From: an uncultured Methylobacillus sp.
GTDB taxonomy: Bacteria; Pseudomonadota; Gammaproteobacteria; Burkholderiales; Methylophilaceae
Reading direction: 5' to 3'
Assembly (NCBI GenBank): GCA_946478965.1
Contig: CAMLDQ010000012.1
Coordinates: 1-41,080, forward strand
Length of the DNA stretch: 41,080 nucleotides
Shown: positions 1 through 8,625 of the stretch, piece by piece
How the letters are laid out: every line of letters starts with the position of its first letter
How positions within the stretch are numbered: position 1 is the stretch's first letter
Notes under the pieces: model-generated
Told to the model about the DNA's origin: nothing
Seen by the model: only the letters and a program-made list of their open reading frames with translations
Database searches by the model: none
Program-made: the position numbers and the translations under genes

Positions 1-1312
1 AGGTCAGGCGCACCGTGCCGATCGGGCCGTTACGCTGCTTGCCGATGATGATTTCCGCCGTGCCCTTGTCCGGGCTATCGGGGTTGTATACCTGATCGCG
101 GTAGATGAACAGGATCACGTCGGCATCCTGCTCGATAGCGCCCGATTCGCGCAAATCCGACATCACCGGACGTTTGTTCGGCCGCTGTTCCAGGCTGCGG
201 TTGAGCTGCGAGAGTGCAATAACCGGAACATTGAGTTCCTTAGCCAAGGCCTTGAGTGCGCGGGATATTTCCGATATTTCCGTCGCGCGATTCTCTCCGG
301 GGCGCGTCGCCGACATCAACTGCAGATAATCCAGGACAATCAAGCCGAGCTGCCCGCACTGGCGGTGCAAGCGGCGCGCCCGTGCGCGCACTTCCAAGGC
401 ATTCAGGCCAGCACTCTCGTCAATGAAAATCGGCGCGTCGTTGAGTTTGCCCAGTGCGGTGGTCAGGCGCACCCAATCCTCATCTTCCAGCCGGCCGGTA
501 CGCATGCGGTGCTGGTCCAGGCGGCCAACCGAGCCGATCATCCGCATCGCCAGCTGCGCCGCCCCCATTTCCATCGAGAACACTGCCACCGGCAGACCGG
601 AATCGAGCGCGACGTTTTCCGCAATATTGAGCGAAAAAGCGGTCTTGCCCATCGACGGCCGGCCTGCGACGATGACGAGATCGCCTTGCTGCAAACCGGA
701 CGTCATCGAATCCAGATCGGCAAATCCGGTGGAGATGCCGGTAACATCGCTGGCACTGTCACGCTGAAACAACTGATCGATACGGTCAGCGACCTGCGGC
801 AGCAAGGTTTTGATATCGATAAACCCTTCGGAGCTGCGCTTCCCGCCTTCGGCGATCTCGAAAATCCTGGCTTCGGCCTCGTCCAGCAATTGTGCTGCAT
901 CCCTGCCCTGCGGGCTGAAGGCACTGTCGGCAATACTGGAGCCCACCTCTACCAGACTGCGCATCACCGCCCGCTCCCGCACGATTTCCGCATAGCGCCG
1001 GATGTTTGCGGCGGAAGGTGTATTTTGCGCAAGCGCGCCGAGGTATGCGATGCCGCCAATGCCGGCAAGTTCTGCCGTATTTTCGAGCGACTCTGCAACG
1101 GTGACGATATCCGCCGGCTTGTTGTGCTCGATCAGGCGGCTGATGTGTTCGTAGATGACGCGATGATCGTGGCGGTAAAAGTCGCTGGGGGCGATCAGGT
1201 CGGCGACCCGATCCAGCGCTTCGTTTTCGAGCAGCAAGCCGCCTAGTACGGACTGCTCGGCCTCGACCGAATGCGGCGGCAGTTTAAGAGATGCAAGAGA
1301 GTCGTCGGCCAT
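1..1312 (-). CDS. dnaB: Replicative DNA helicase DnaB (partial, C-terminus cut by window edge)
   Basis: Hexameric RecA-fold helicase that unwinds DNA ahead of the replisome. 437 codons are visible from ATG at 1310-1312; the last few dozen residues lie outside the window. The N-terminal primase-interaction domain opens with MADDSLASLKLPPHSVEAEQ, and the ATPase domain has Walker A GRPSMGKT (about residues 217-224, near 640-662), Walker B-type LIVLDYLQLM, and the DnaB-typical LSQLNRSLEQRPNKRP stretch. In many betaproteobacteria dnaB follows rplI. Here a sensor/cyclase pair lies between them and ends only 30 bp upstream of dnaB, so dnaB may be co-transcribed with it. No promoter was recognised in the 30-bp gap. 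No frameshift was seen. Confidence 0.96.
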   Translation of the reverse strand, partial: MADDSLASLKLPPHSVEAEQSVLGGLLLENEALDRVADLIAPSDFYRHDHRVIYEHISRLIEHNKPADIVTVAESLENTAELAGIGGIAYLGALAQNTPSAANIRRYAEIVRERAVMRSLVEVGSSIADSAFSPQGRDAAQLLDEAEARIFEIAEGGKRSSEGFIDIKTLLPQVADRIDQLFQRDSASDVTGISTGFADLDSMTSGLQQGDLVIVAGRPSMGKTAFSLNIAENVALDSGLPVAVFSMEMGAAQLAMRMIGSVGRLDQHRMRTGRLEDEDWVRLTTALGKLNDAPIFIDESAGLNALEVRARARRLHRQCGQLGLIVLDYLQLMSATRPGENRATEISEISRALKALAKELNVPVIALSQLNRSLEQRPNKRPVMSDLRESGAIEQDADVILFIYRDQVYNPDSPDKGTAEIIIGKQRNGPIGTVRLT

Positions 1313-1342
1313 GCGGAATTATAGCATCGCATGGAGGGCGGA

Positions 1343-2884
1343 TTACTTGTGCCGGATGACGGTTTTTTGCGGTGGATGGAAGTAGGTATAACAGTTGCGG
1401 CCCTTGTTCTTGGACTGGTACATCGCATCATCCGCCCATTTGATGAGATCTTCCGCATTCTGCGCATCGAATGGATAGAGCGCGACCCCGATGCTCCCGG
1501 AAACGTGGACTTCATTGCCCAGAACATCGAAAGGCTGGACGAGCACATCTACCAGTTCCTGCGCGATGCTTCCTGCATCTTCAGGTTTGGCAATGTCATT
1601 GAGGATGGCGGTAAACTCATCCCCACCCATACGGGCCACCGTATCCGAACTGCGCACCTGTGCCTTTAGTCGCGCGGAAACTTGTATCAGAAGTTCGTCA
1701 CCGACCTGATGCCCCAGGGTGTCGTTCACCTCCTTGAAACGGTCGAGATCGATGAAGAGCAGTGCCATGGCTTTGCCGGATCGGCCAGCCTTGAGGATGT
1801 CCTGGCCAAGCCGGTCACGGAATAGTCGACGATTCGGCAGCCTGGTCAGCGGGTCGTAATTGGCATGTTCCCAGATCAGCTCCGCCGCTTTTTTCTTTTC
1901 GGTCACATCGGTTGAAAGCGCCACATAATGCTGCACCGCCCCGGCATCGTCGCGCACCACACTGATCGAGAGCCATTCCGCATAGATTTCGCCGCTTCTC
2001 TTTCGATTCCATAGATCGCCCTCCCAATGTCCAGAAGCATTCAGGGAAGACCACATAGCCTCGTAAAATTCCTGGCCTTGTCGACCGGAGGCCAGAATTC
2101 TCGGGTTTTTACCTTGAACTTCCGCAGCTCCGTAGCCGGTAAGCTCGGTAAAAGCCGGGTTCGTCGCCACAATACAGTTTGCGGCATCGGTAATCATCAT
2201 GCTCTGACTGCTAAAGGTATATACCGCGGCAGCCAGGCGCAGCTGTTCTTCAGAATGACGGCGTCCGGTAATATCCATCACCTGACCGATCAAATGCGTC
2301 GGCTGGCCGTTTGCATCGCGTAGCGTGGATACAGTAACAACAACCCAGAGAATGCTGCCGTTCTTGCGAATGTAGCGTTTTTCTAATTGATAAGAATCGA
2401 TGCGCCTCTGCATCAGACCATCCATATTCAAACGGCTGGCATTCTGGTCATCTGGATGCGTAAATTCGGTCGGCGACATCGCTAGCAGTTCTGCCCGACT
2501 GTAACCCAGCATGTCGCAAAAAGCTCTGTTCACCAGTTGGAATCTGAGTTCCTTATCCGTAATGGCCAACCCTATGGGAGCAAACTCGAATATATTGCGA
2601 AACAACTGTTCGCTTTGCTCGATTTTTTCGTGCGCAATCTGGAGATCACGACTGATCCTCTCGTTGCGCTGCAGCGCCGCATTGAGCTCCTGAGTGCGCG
2701 TCCGAACCCGATCTTCCAGCAGGATAGTGGCCTGGAACATGCCATAGGCCGAATCGGAGCCTGCCGACCGTTGCTCCACCTGGTCCATCAGAGCATTCAC
2801 GACCTTGTTGAGGCGCACTACTTCCTGCTGCAAGTCACGCACTTGCATGTTCAGGGATTCCTGGTCTGCTGAACAATCAGTCAT
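1343..2884 (-). CDS. Diguanylate cyclase, coiled coil-PAS-PAS-GGDEF
   Basis: 513 aa, no membrane segments, so probably cytoplasmic. An N-terminal helical/coiled-coil region (about 1-90, heptad-like QVRDLQQEVVRLNKVVNAL) is followed by two PAS domains (about 91-210 and 215-335) and a GGDEF domain (about 340-500). The active site GGDEF is intact (420-424), and an RxxD product-inhibition site (RSSD, 411-414) lies exactly five residues upstream, so this should be a working, feedback-inhibited c-di-GMP synthase. There is no EAL domain. Its start overlaps the 3' end of the FIST gene by 8 nt, indicating translational coupling; the FIST protein is the obvious partner sensor. The signal bound by the PAS domains cannot be read from sequence. 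Confidence 0.93.
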   Translation of the reverse strand: MTDCSADQESLNMQVRDLQQEVVRLNKVVNALMDQVEQRSAGSDSAYGMFQATILLEDRVRTRTQELNAALQRNERISRDLQIAHEKIEQSEQLFRNIFEFAPIGLAITDKELRFQLVNRAFCDMLGYSRAELLAMSPTEFTHPDDQNASRLNMDGLMQRRIDSYQLEKRYIRKNGSILWVVVTVSTLRDANGQPTHLIGQVMDITGRRHSEEQLRLAAAVYTFSSQSMMITDAANCIVATNPAFTELTGYGAAEVQGKNPRILASGRQGQEFYEAMWSSLNASGHWEGDLWNRKRSGEIYAEWLSISVVRDDAGAVQHYVALSTDVTEKKKAAELIWEHANYDPLTRLPNRRLFRDRLGQDILKAGRSGKAMALLFIDLDRFKEVNDTLGHQVGDELLIQVSARLKAQVRSSDTVARMGGDEFTAILNDIAKPEDAGSIAQELVDVLVQPFDVLGNEVHVSGSIGVALYPFDAQNAEDLIKWADDAMYQSKNKGRNCYTYFHPPQKTVIRHK

Positions 2885-4034
2885 GGTCGCTCATCTGTTC
2901 GCGGCCGATGGCGATGCCTGTCAGTGTCTGGTTGACGTGTATCCCCAAAAACTGCTCCCCATAAGTGTTGAAGCCCAGCACATTGTTGTTACGGTACAGA
3001 GCTTCCACCGCCGGTGCCAAGCCAGCATGCGTGAGCTCCATATTGCGGAAAATGCAATCGCAGGCAATCACCAGTTGCGGCTCGCCGACACGAGTACGAA
3101 CATCCTGAAAAGCATACTGCAGGTTGTCCATGAAATTCACAGCATGCGCCACACGCAGGATAACGCCACGCTCAATCGCGCAATAGAATGTAAGGCTCCC
3201 ATCCGCATTCACATTTCGTATGGAGCGCACGTAATCGTTCCCATTGATGCGAACTACCACGGGCGATTCGGCGAAAAAGGACGCCTGCAACGCAGACTGC
3301 GGCACTCCCAACATCCGCGCGTACTCCTGTGCAGCTGGCAACCCGTTGATTTCTCTGACGGTCCGAGTCGCGGGATCGACCTCCGTCACCACCAGACGTT
3401 CCGGCCCGCCGACGAAATGGTGCGTACGAAAAATAGTGATCGGAAATGTAGTTTCGACAAGCGCCAATGCCGCACCACGGGAACGAAACTGGCCGTTGCA
3501 GAATACCCAGGTTTGCTCGATTTTCAGGTCATCTCCCGCAGAGCCGCCAATCAATGGAATGTCACCCAGAGCCTTTTGATAAGTGAAGGCAAGACTCTCT
3601 TCGCTGTTCGACAGGCCGTCGATCAACTCCAGCGCGAATCGTCGGCTGGACTCGTTATCAGGCCTGCGCTTCTCCAGAGCCCTCTTCATTTCCTCGACCA
3701 GAGCATCCGCATCCTTGGTCACGAGGCCATCGATATGATCCTGATAACCGACAACAGCCGCACAAGCGCTAGCCGGGAATACCATACCGACAAGGCTGTG
3801 CTGGCGCAAACCAGCCGGCCCGATTTCGCCTGCCGTGGTACAACCGATTGTAGGAATATTGGGGAAAAGCGCGTTGATCTCATCTGCAATGACATCGAGA
3901 TCATAATGGCTGGAGCAGAAAAAAACGAAAAGAGCAGCCTCCACACTGACAAGCGACGCATGTAGCTCGTGTACGGCCATAGCTGCATCGGTTGCGCAGG
4001 AATGCGCGGTCTTGATGTATCGCTCGCCTATCAT
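2877..4034 (-). CDS. FIST-domain sensory protein (NosP-like)
   Basis: 385 aa soluble protein with an N-terminal FIST domain (typical IGCTTAGEIGP at about 63-73) and a C-terminal FIST_C domain (conserved GFNTYGEQ near the C-terminus). FIST proteins are cytosolic small-ligand sensors. The NosP subgroup of similar length binds haem and nitric oxide and controls partner kinases or c-di-GMP enzymes. Candidate haem ligands include the HELH, SSHYDLD and RTHHF histidines, but I cannot assign one. It is the first gene of a unit with the overlapping diguanylate cyclase. ATG at 4032-4034 has no good Shine-Dalgarno sequence. The 87 bp between this start and the rplI terminator must hold its promoter; no convincing -35/-10 pair was found. 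Confidence 0.85.
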   Translation of the reverse strand: MIGERYIKTAHSCATDAAMAVHELHASLVSVEAALFVFFCSSHYDLDVIADEINALFPNIPTIGCTTAGEIGPAGLRQHSLVGMVFPASACAAVVGYQDHIDGLVTKDADALVEEMKRALEKRRPDNESSRRFALELIDGLSNSEESLAFTYQKALGDIPLIGGSAGDDLKIEQTWVFCNGQFRSRGAALALVETTFPITIFRTHHFVGGPERLVVTEVDPATRTVREINGLPAAQEYARMLGVPQSALQASFFAESPVVVRINGNDYVRSIRNVNADGSLTFYCAIERGVILRVAHAVNFMDNLQYAFQDVRTRVGEPQLVIACDCIFRNMELTHAGLAPAVEALYRNNNVLGFNTYGEQFLGIHVNQTLTGIAIGREQMSDHD

Positions 4035-4121
4035 GCGATTTCTAGAGTAAGTGATAAGTGCAATTCTACTTTGAAGCTACCCAATGCGCATATTCACGGG
4101 GATACGGAATGGGCGCAGAAC

Positions 4122-4151
4122 AACAAAAAGGGCTGCCGCAGCAGCCCTTTT
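4122..4151 (-). terminator. Rho-independent terminator of the rpsF-priB-rpsR-rplI operon
   Basis: Perfect 11-bp inverted repeat (4126-4136 with 4141-4151, core GGGCTGC/GCAGCCC) with a 4-nt loop, followed on the minus strand by TTTT and further T residues. It begins 21 bp past the rplI stop and isolates the ribosomal operon from the FIST/cyclase/dnaB unit. Confidence 0.9.
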
Positions 4152-4171
4152 CGATTTCCCGGAGAAGGGAA

Positions 4172-4618
4172 TTATTCGCCGAGTACGGATACGGTAATAT
4201 CCACAACCACGTCGGCATGCGGAGCAACGCTGACCGGATGATCACCGATGGTCTTCAGCGGGCCGTTCGGCATGCGGATTTCCGCCTTGCTCACTTCAAA
4301 GCCTTGCGCGTTCAGCGCTTCGGCAATGTCGCCGTTGGTCACGGAACCGAACAGGCGGCCATCGACGCCGGCCTTCTGCGCGATCTGCAGCATATAGCCA
4401 GCCAGCTTTTCGGCACGCGCTTGTGCCGCCGCCAGGATTTCAGCCTGTTTCTTTTCCAGCTCGGCGCGCTTGGCGGCGAACTCGGCCTTGTTGGCTTCGG
4501 TGGCACGTTTGGCCTTGCCCTGCGGAATCAGGAAATTGCGGCCGTAGCCATCCTTGACCTTGACGATGTCGCCCAGGCTGCCCAGGTTGGTAACTTTTTC
4601 CAGAAGAATGACTTGCAT
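4172..4618 (-). CDS. rplI: 50S ribosomal protein L9
   Basis: 148 aa, the usual size for L9. It starts with the canonical [21 protein letters not shown], continues with [13 protein letters not shown], then the long connecting helix rich in Ala/Lys/Glu (about 40-75), and ends in the C-terminal domain ([14 protein letters not shown]). It binds 23S rRNA at the base of the L1 stalk. Start ATG at 4616-4618 has a clear GAGGGAGAG ribosome binding site. Last gene of the operon, 15 bp after rpsR, followed by the strong hairpin at 4122-4151. Confidence 0.98.
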   Translation of the reverse strand: MQVILLEKVTNLGSLGDIVKVKDGYGRNFLIPQGKAKRATEANKAEFAAKRAELEKKQAEILAAAQARAEKLAGYMLQIAQKAGVDGRLFGSVTNGDIAEALNAQGFEVSKAEIRMPNGPLKTIGDHPVSVAPHADVVVDITVSVLGE

Positions 4619-4633
4619 CGTTCTCTCTCCCTC

Positions 4634-4861
4634 TTAGTGCTTGTCGCAGTAAGGCATCAGGGCCAGAAAACGGGCGCGCTTGATAGCCGTGGTCAGTTGA
4701 CGCTGATAGCGGGCCTTGGTGCCCGTGATGCGTGCGGGGATGATCTTGCCGTTTTCATTGATGAAGTCCTTCAGCAGATCTACATCCTTGTAATCGACTT
4801 CCTTGATGCCTTCTGCCGAAAAACGGCAGTAACGGCGGCGGCGGAACATATCGCGTGCCAT
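4634..4861 (-). CDS. rpsR: 30S ribosomal protein S18
   Basis: 75 aa, standard S18 length. The N-terminus [19 protein letters not shown] is followed by the family core [22 protein letters not shown] and the [12 protein letters not shown] motif. S18 pairs with S6 (product of rpsF in the same operon) on the platform of the small subunit. ATG at 4859-4861, only 3 bp after the priB stop; its ribosome binding site (AAAGG) lies at the end of priB. Confidence 0.98.
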   Translation of the reverse strand: MARDMFRRRRYCRFSAEGIKEVDYKDVDLLKDFINENGKIIPARITGTKARYQRQLTTAIKRARFLALMPYCDKH

Positions 4862-4864
4862 GAT

Positions 4865-5170
4865 TTAACCTTTCTCAATAATCTCTAATTCGTTTACGTG
4901 CAGTACAAGCTGGCGGCTGTTGAGGCTTTTCCTGGCGAGGAACCCTGCTACCTTGGCCTGGTTTCCCGGCTTCAGCCCCCTTGCCTGCTCGGCCAGCTTG
5001 GCCATCGCAACTGCGGGAACTTCGCACTCCACCTGACGCTTCATGCCTGCCTCGATTTGCTGCGAGGCGTGCCTGAGAGTAAATGCCAGGAGCGGGATAC
5101 CTGCCGGGGTGTAGCGCAGATCGGCGACTTCCGTCACCTCGCCGCTCAGCACCAGCCGGTTGCTAATCAC
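4865..5170 (-). CDS. priB: Primosomal replication protein PriB
   Basis: 101 aa single OB-fold protein that bridges PriA and DnaT during replication restart. Sequence features: N-terminal MISNRLVLSGEVTEVADLRY, central IPLLAFTLRH, a KRQVECEVPAVAMA strand, and C-terminal LVLHVNELEIIEKG. The start is GTG (5168-5170), directly abutting the rpsF TAA (5171-5173), so translation is probably coupled. Its place between rpsF and rpsR is the standard beta/gammaproteobacterial order. A general single-stranded DNA binding protein is unlikely because the acidic SSB tail is absent. Confidence 0.95.
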   Translation of the reverse strand: MISNRLVLSGEVTEVADLRYTPAGIPLLAFTLRHASQQIEAGMKRQVECEVPAVAMAKLAEQARGLKPGNQAKVAGFLARKSLNSRQLVLHVNELEIIEKG

Positions 5171-5548
5171 TTAGGCCGCTGCAGCTTCCGCAGCCGGCGC
5201 TTCTTCCTTGTTCAGGACGGACTTGGCCTTTTCTTCCTTCATCATCGGAGAGGGTGCCGTAACGGCTTCCTTCATCACAACGGTCAGATGGCGCAGCACA
5301 GCGTCATTGAACTTGAATGCGTGCTCGAGTTCGCCCAAAGCTTCCTGGCCGCACTCGATGTTCATCAACACGTAATGTGCCTTGTGGATTTTTTGGATCG
5401 GATAAGCCAGTTGGCGGCGTCCCCAGTCTTCCAGACGGTGAATGGCACCGCCGGTGGAGGTCACGAGCGTGCGGTAACGCTCGATCATCGCTGGCACTTG
5501 CTCGCTCTGGTCCGGATGGACGATGAATACAATTTCATAATGTCGCAT
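5171..5548 (-). CDS. rpsF: 30S ribosomal protein S6
   Basis: 125 aa. Begins [20 protein letters not shown] and contains the S6 core ([29 protein letters not shown]). The C-terminal tail is Ala/Glu-rich. The reading frame is open further upstream (to 5665), but ATG 5546-5548 is the true start: it has an AAGGAG site at 5554-5559 and matches the family N-terminus, and the -10 box at 5616-5621 lies inside the open extension. First gene of the S6-PriB-S18-L9 operon. Confidence 0.97.
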   Translation of the reverse strand: MRHYEIVFIVHPDQSEQVPAMIERYRTLVTSTGGAIHRLEDWGRRQLAYPIQKIHKAHYVLMNIECGQEALGELEHAFKFNDAVLRHLTVVMKEAVTAPSPMMKEEKAKSVLNKEEAPAAEAAAA

Positions 5549-5615
5549 AGATTCTCCTTGTGGATTAACAGCCTTCCGTATGCGATAACGGTAAGGCAAG
5601 GTTGAAGAGCGCAGC

Positions 5616-5644
5616 ATTCTAAAGGAAATTCCAAACAGAATCAA
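5616..5644 (-). promoter_or_regulatory. Sigma-70-type promoter of the rpsF operon
   Basis: Read on the minus strand: -35 TTGATT (5639-5644), 17-bp spacer, -10 TAGAAT (5616-5621). The predicted start is near 5609, giving a leader of about 60 nt before rpsF. Some S6:S18 operons are autoregulated through a leader structure; I did not identify that motif here. Confidence 0.7.
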
Positions 5645-5659
5645 ATAACTTTGCCTGGA

Positions 5660-5687
5660 TTGCAAGCGCTTCCCGGCATGCTAATAT
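5660..5687 (+). promoter_or_regulatory. Sigma-70-type promoter of the SPOR-domain gene
   Basis: TTGCAA (5660-5665), 16-bp spacer, TAATAT (5682-5687). The -10 overlaps the in-frame ATG at 5686, so a transcript starting near 5694 could not use that ATG. This supports ATG 5713. Confidence 0.6.
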
Positions 5688-5712
5688 GCGGAAAAACAAC
5701 TTGCAGGTACGC

Positions 5713-6399
5713 ATGCCCCCTCCTATCACCGAAACCGGCCACGCACTCGACGGCCGACGCGCGAAAGTCCGTATAGGCGTTGCGGCAGTCCTGCTGGTTA
5801 CGGCGATTGGCATTCTCACCCTCCTCAGCCATCGCAAGCCGGAAACGGCACTGCCGGAAGAGACCGCCCCTCCTCCAGCGCCTCAGACCAGCATGTCCAG
5901 CACGGAAATGGAGCCAACACCCCCTGTGCCGGAGCAAAGCACGCCACCCGCCGCCCCTTCTCCGATGCCCGAGGCAGAAGTCGCAGCAACGCCGCCACCG
6001 CCTCCTGTTCCAGGACAATTACCTGAAGTCACAAGGCCCAGCGCACCCGCCCGTTCGCCGGCGGTGACAGAAGAGAGTGCCGGAGTCTCCAAACCCATGC
6101 CGGTAAAAACTCCGACACAGACAGTATCGACCGCCACTGCCGCCCAAGTAAAGCCCTCGACCGCTGCGGCACCTCAGCCTTCCACTGCAGTACAACCCAA
6201 ACAATTCGAAGTACAACTCGGGGTATTTACCGACCTCGACCATGTGAAGCAATTTCAGGAAAAGCTGACAAAGCATGGCATTCCATCGCATACCGAAACC
6301 CGCGTCCAGATCGGACCTTTCAAGACACGAGCAGAAGCGGATCAGGCCAGGGAAAAGCTGAAGACACTCGGGATCACATCGGTAGTGATCGGGAAATAG
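5713..6399 (+). CDS. SPOR-domain membrane-anchored protein
   Basis: About 228 aa. A short cytoplasmic N-terminus is followed by one transmembrane helix (RIGVAAVLLVTAIGILTLL), then a long Pro/Ala/Thr-rich periplasmic linker and a C-terminal SPOR domain (FEVQLGVFTDLDHVKQFQEK through VQIGPFKTRAEADQAREKLK). SPOR domains bind denuded peptidoglycan glycan at the septum, so a DedD/FtsN-like division or envelope role is likely; the particular family member is not identifiable. I use ATG 5713 (GCAGG five bases upstream) rather than ATG 5686, which overlaps the predicted -10 box. Proline codons dominate the linker. Convergent with the DUF190 gene, with no obvious terminator in the 18-bp gap. Confidence 0.85.
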   Translation: MPPPITETGHALDGRRAKVRIGVAAVLLVTAIGILTLLSHRKPETALPEETAPPPAPQTSMSSTEMEPTPPVPEQSTPPAAPSPMPEAEVAATPPPPPVPGQLPEVTRPSAPARSPAVTEESAGVSKPMPVKTPTQTVSTATAAQVKPSTAAAPQPSTAVQPKQFEVQLGVFTDLDHVKQFQEKLTKHGIPSHTETRVQIGPFKTRAEADQAREKLKTLGITSVVIGK

Positions 6400-6417
6400 T
6401 CCGAGGCCGGGTTCGGG

Positions 6418-6738
6418 TTAGCGGCCGGTAGTCATGCCGCCTTCTACGGGCAGGCGAATGTAGAACAGGGAAATGTTTTCCTGCTGCAGCGTCGCCAGCA
6501 AGCGATCCAACAGCGCCGCCTCGGCAAAGAATTCCACCGTCATCGGTAAATCCCCCGCCAACTCGAAGAAATGCTCTTCGTGCAAGCGTCCGTGCCGCCC
6601 ATAACCGGCGACCGAACGAAATGCCGAACCACCGGGGATTCCGATATTCCGTGCCGTTTCCAGAACCCACTCATACAGCAGCTTGCCATCATGCTTCGCA
6701 GTTTGGGCGACATAAAGTTTCAGAAAGCTGCCGTGCAT
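6418..6738 (-). CDS. DUF190 family protein
   Basis: 106 aa soluble protein with the DUF190 pattern: LKLYVAQTAKHDGKLLYEWVLETARN near the N-terminus, then GIPGGSAFRSVAGYGRHG, and a C-terminal ferredoxin-like, PII-like fold region. Biochemical function unknown. DUF190 genes are repeatedly found next to crcB, as here, where the two are 4 bp apart on the same strand. That suggests a regulatory or accessory role in fluoride export; this is inference from context only. Confidence 0.85.
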   Translation of the reverse strand: MHGSFLKLYVAQTAKHDGKLLYEWVLETARNIGIPGGSAFRSVAGYGRHGRLHEEHFFELAGDLPMTVEFFAEAALLDRLLATLQQENISLFYIRLPVEGGMTTGR

Positions 6739-6742
6739 AGGA

Positions 6743-7126
6743 CTAGCTCCGGATAAGGTTGACGGTCAGGATGCCGAGCCCGGTCATCGCGAGCGAACCC
6801 AGCAGATGCAAGGAAACATGTGCCGCCGCCCAAGCATATTGCTGACGGGAGAATAGCGTCACAGCCTCGGCGGAGAAAGTAGAGAAAGTCGTCAGCCCGC
6901 CAAGAAAACCGGTCATGATAAACAACCGGGTTTCCACAGGGAGGCTAGCGTAATGGCTCAACACCCCCATGGCGACCCCCATCAGGTAACCGCCGACAAG
7001 ATTGGCGGCCAGAGTGCCGAGCGGCAAGGTCGGGACCAACGGATTGAACAGAATCCCGAGCCACCATCTGAGCCAGGCGCCCGATGCCGCCCCCAGCCCA
7101 ACAGCGACGAATCCGCCGAATCCCAT
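6743..7126 (-). CDS. crcB: Fluoride ion channel CrcB/Fluc
   Basis: 127 aa, four predicted membrane helices. Hallmarks: N-terminal GAASGAWLRWWLG, the LGTLAANLVGGYLMG segment with the conserved Asn, and the signature GFLGGLTTFSTFS that lines the pore. Fluc dimers export F- passively, protecting enolase and pyrophosphatase. ATG at 7124-7126, 11 bp after the zwf stop, so it is probably in the gnd-zwf transcript. There is no room for, and no sign of, a fluoride riboswitch directly upstream. Confidence 0.95.
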   Translation of the reverse strand: MGFGGFVAVGLGAASGAWLRWWLGILFNPLVPTLPLGTLAANLVGGYLMGVAMGVLSHYASLPVETRLFIMTGFLGGLTTFSTFSAEAVTLFSRQQYAWAAAHVSLHLLGSLAMTGLGILTVNLIRS

Positions 7127-7137
7127 AATGCCAGAGC

Positions 7138-8625
7138 CTAGAGCTCGTTACGCCATTCCTGGTCTTCGCAATCGAACAGGCGACTGGTCTCTTGCGGGCC
7201 CCAGGTTCCAGCAGGGTAGGTATGGATAAAGTCACGTTCCTGCTGCCAATGCTTGAGGATAGGATCCACCACACGCCAAGCCCATTCCACTTCGTCGAAG
7301 CGGATGAATAGCGTTTTGTCGCCTTCGATCACATCCAGGATCAGCGCCTCATAGGCTTCCAACGGCGTCTCGTCCGGCTTACGATAAGACGCATTCAATT
7401 GCACCGTGCGCGTTTCCATGCCCAAGCCCGGCGCCTTGACATGCAGTTCCATGTGCATGGATTCGGTCGGCTGCAGAGAAAGCAGAATCCAGTTCGGCTC
7501 GACCTCCTCCACCGGCGTGTCGTGGAACAGGTGCTGTGGGGGATGGCGCAAACGGATGGCGATCGTCGATTGGGTCTTGGCCATGCGCTTGCCTGTACGC
7601 AGGTAAAACGGCACGCCACGCCAGCGCCAGTTGTCAATGTAGAACTTTGCCGCTGCAAAGGTTTCGGTCGCCGTATTGTCTTCGACGCCCTGCTCTTCCT
7701 GGTAGCCGACCACGGGCTGCCCCTTGGCCGTGCCGGCGGCATATTGCGCGCGGAAGGCATACGCGTTGACGGCATCGCGCGGAATCGCACGCATCGACTT
7801 CAACACCTTGACCTTTTCGTCACGCACCGCATCCGCTTCGAGTGAGGGTGGCGGCTCCATCGCGACCACAGTCAGCAGCTGCATCAGGTGATTTTGCAGC
7901 ATATCGCGCAAGGCACCGGATTTATCGTAATAATCGGCACGCGTGCCGATGCCGAGGTCTTCGGCCACGGTGATCTGCACATGATTGATGAAATTGCGGT
8001 TCCACAGCGGCTCGATCAGGGTGTTGGCAAAGCGGAACACCAGCAGGTTCTGCACCGTTTCCTTGCCCAGGTAATGGTCGATACGGTAAATCTGCTCTTC
8101 ATCGAAATGCTTGTGCAGGGAGCGGTTGAGCTGCTGTGCGGTTTCGAGGTCGGTACCGAACGGTTTTTCCACCACGATGCGGTGCAGGCCGCGCGGCTTG
8201 GAAAAACCGAACTCGTCCAGATAATTGATGACCGTGTTGAAATCCTTCGGAATGATCGACAGGTAGAACACGATATTGCTGCATGCGCCCTCGCGCGGCT
8301 TGGCGAGTTCCGCCTGCAGGTTCTTGTAAAACTCGGGTTCCCGCAAATCGCCGGAAAGATAGGAGAAGCGCTTGGCAAAACGCTCGGCAATCTTCTTGTT
8401 CACCTTGTCGCCGAATTTGTCGTGCAGCACCTTGGACAGATGTTCCAGCCAGGCTTCCTGGGTATATTCCTGCCGTCCCAGAGCCAATATGCTCATATCG
8501 CCTGGAATACGACCAGCCACTTCAAGGTTGTAGAGCGAAGGCAACAGCTTGATGGTCGCCAGATTGCCCGTCGCTCCAAAAATGACGAAATGACACGGTC
8601 CCGGGATAACTTCGTGATTACTCAT
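7138..8625 (-). CDS. zwf: Glucose-6-phosphate 1-dehydrogenase
   Basis: 495 aa, full length. Oxidises glucose-6-phosphate to 6-phosphogluconolactone. The active-site motif [15 protein letters not shown] (about 180-195) and VEKPFG are intact. The Rossmann motif reads [10 protein letters not shown], where the commoner form is GA(S/K)GDLA(x)(x)K; the final Lys is kept. The later LGRQE keeps the Arg expected to contact the NADP 2'-phosphate, so NADP preference is likely. Start ATG 8623-8625 abuts the gnd stop (TAA 8626-8628), with GGAG inside the end of gnd. No 6-phosphogluconolactonase gene is in the window. Confidence 0.97.
   Translation of the reverse strand: MSNHEVIPGPCHFVIFGATGNLATIKLLPSLYNLEVAGRIPGDMSILALGRQEYTQEAWLEHLSKVLHDKFGDKVNKKIAERFAKRFSYLSGDLREPEFYKNLQAELAKPREGACSNIVFYLSIIPKDFNTVINYLDEFGFSKPRGLHRIVVEKPFGTDLETAQQLNRSLHKHFDEEQIYRIDHYLGKETVQNLLVFRFANTLIEPLWNRNFINHVQITVAEDLGIGTRADYYDKSGALRDMLQNHLMQLLTVVAMEPPPSLEADAVRDEKVKVLKSMRAIPRDAVNAYAFRAQYAAGTAKGQPVVGYQEEQGVEDNTATETFAAAKFYIDNWRWRGVPFYLRTGKRMAKTQSTIAIRLRHPPQHLFHDTPVEEVEPNWILLSLQPTESMHMELHVKAPGLGMETRTVQLNASYRKPDETPLEAYEALILDVIEGDKTLFIRFDEVEWAWRVVDPILKHWQQERDFIHTYPAGTWGPQETSRLFDCEDQEWRNEL

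Noticed and set aside
365..1246. Long open frame on the plus strand opposite dnaB
   Set aside because: Antisense shadow of a clearly conserved helicase gene; the translation is low-complexity His/Arg-rich with no domain.
2805..3965. 386-codon plus-strand frame opposite the FIST gene
   Set aside because: No recognisable motif, no ribosome binding site, and it is fully antisense to a gene with clear FIST features.
7127..7137. Fluoride riboswitch before crcB
   Set aside because: Only 11 bp separate zwf and crcB, too short for the aptamer, and no aptamer-like sequence was seen.
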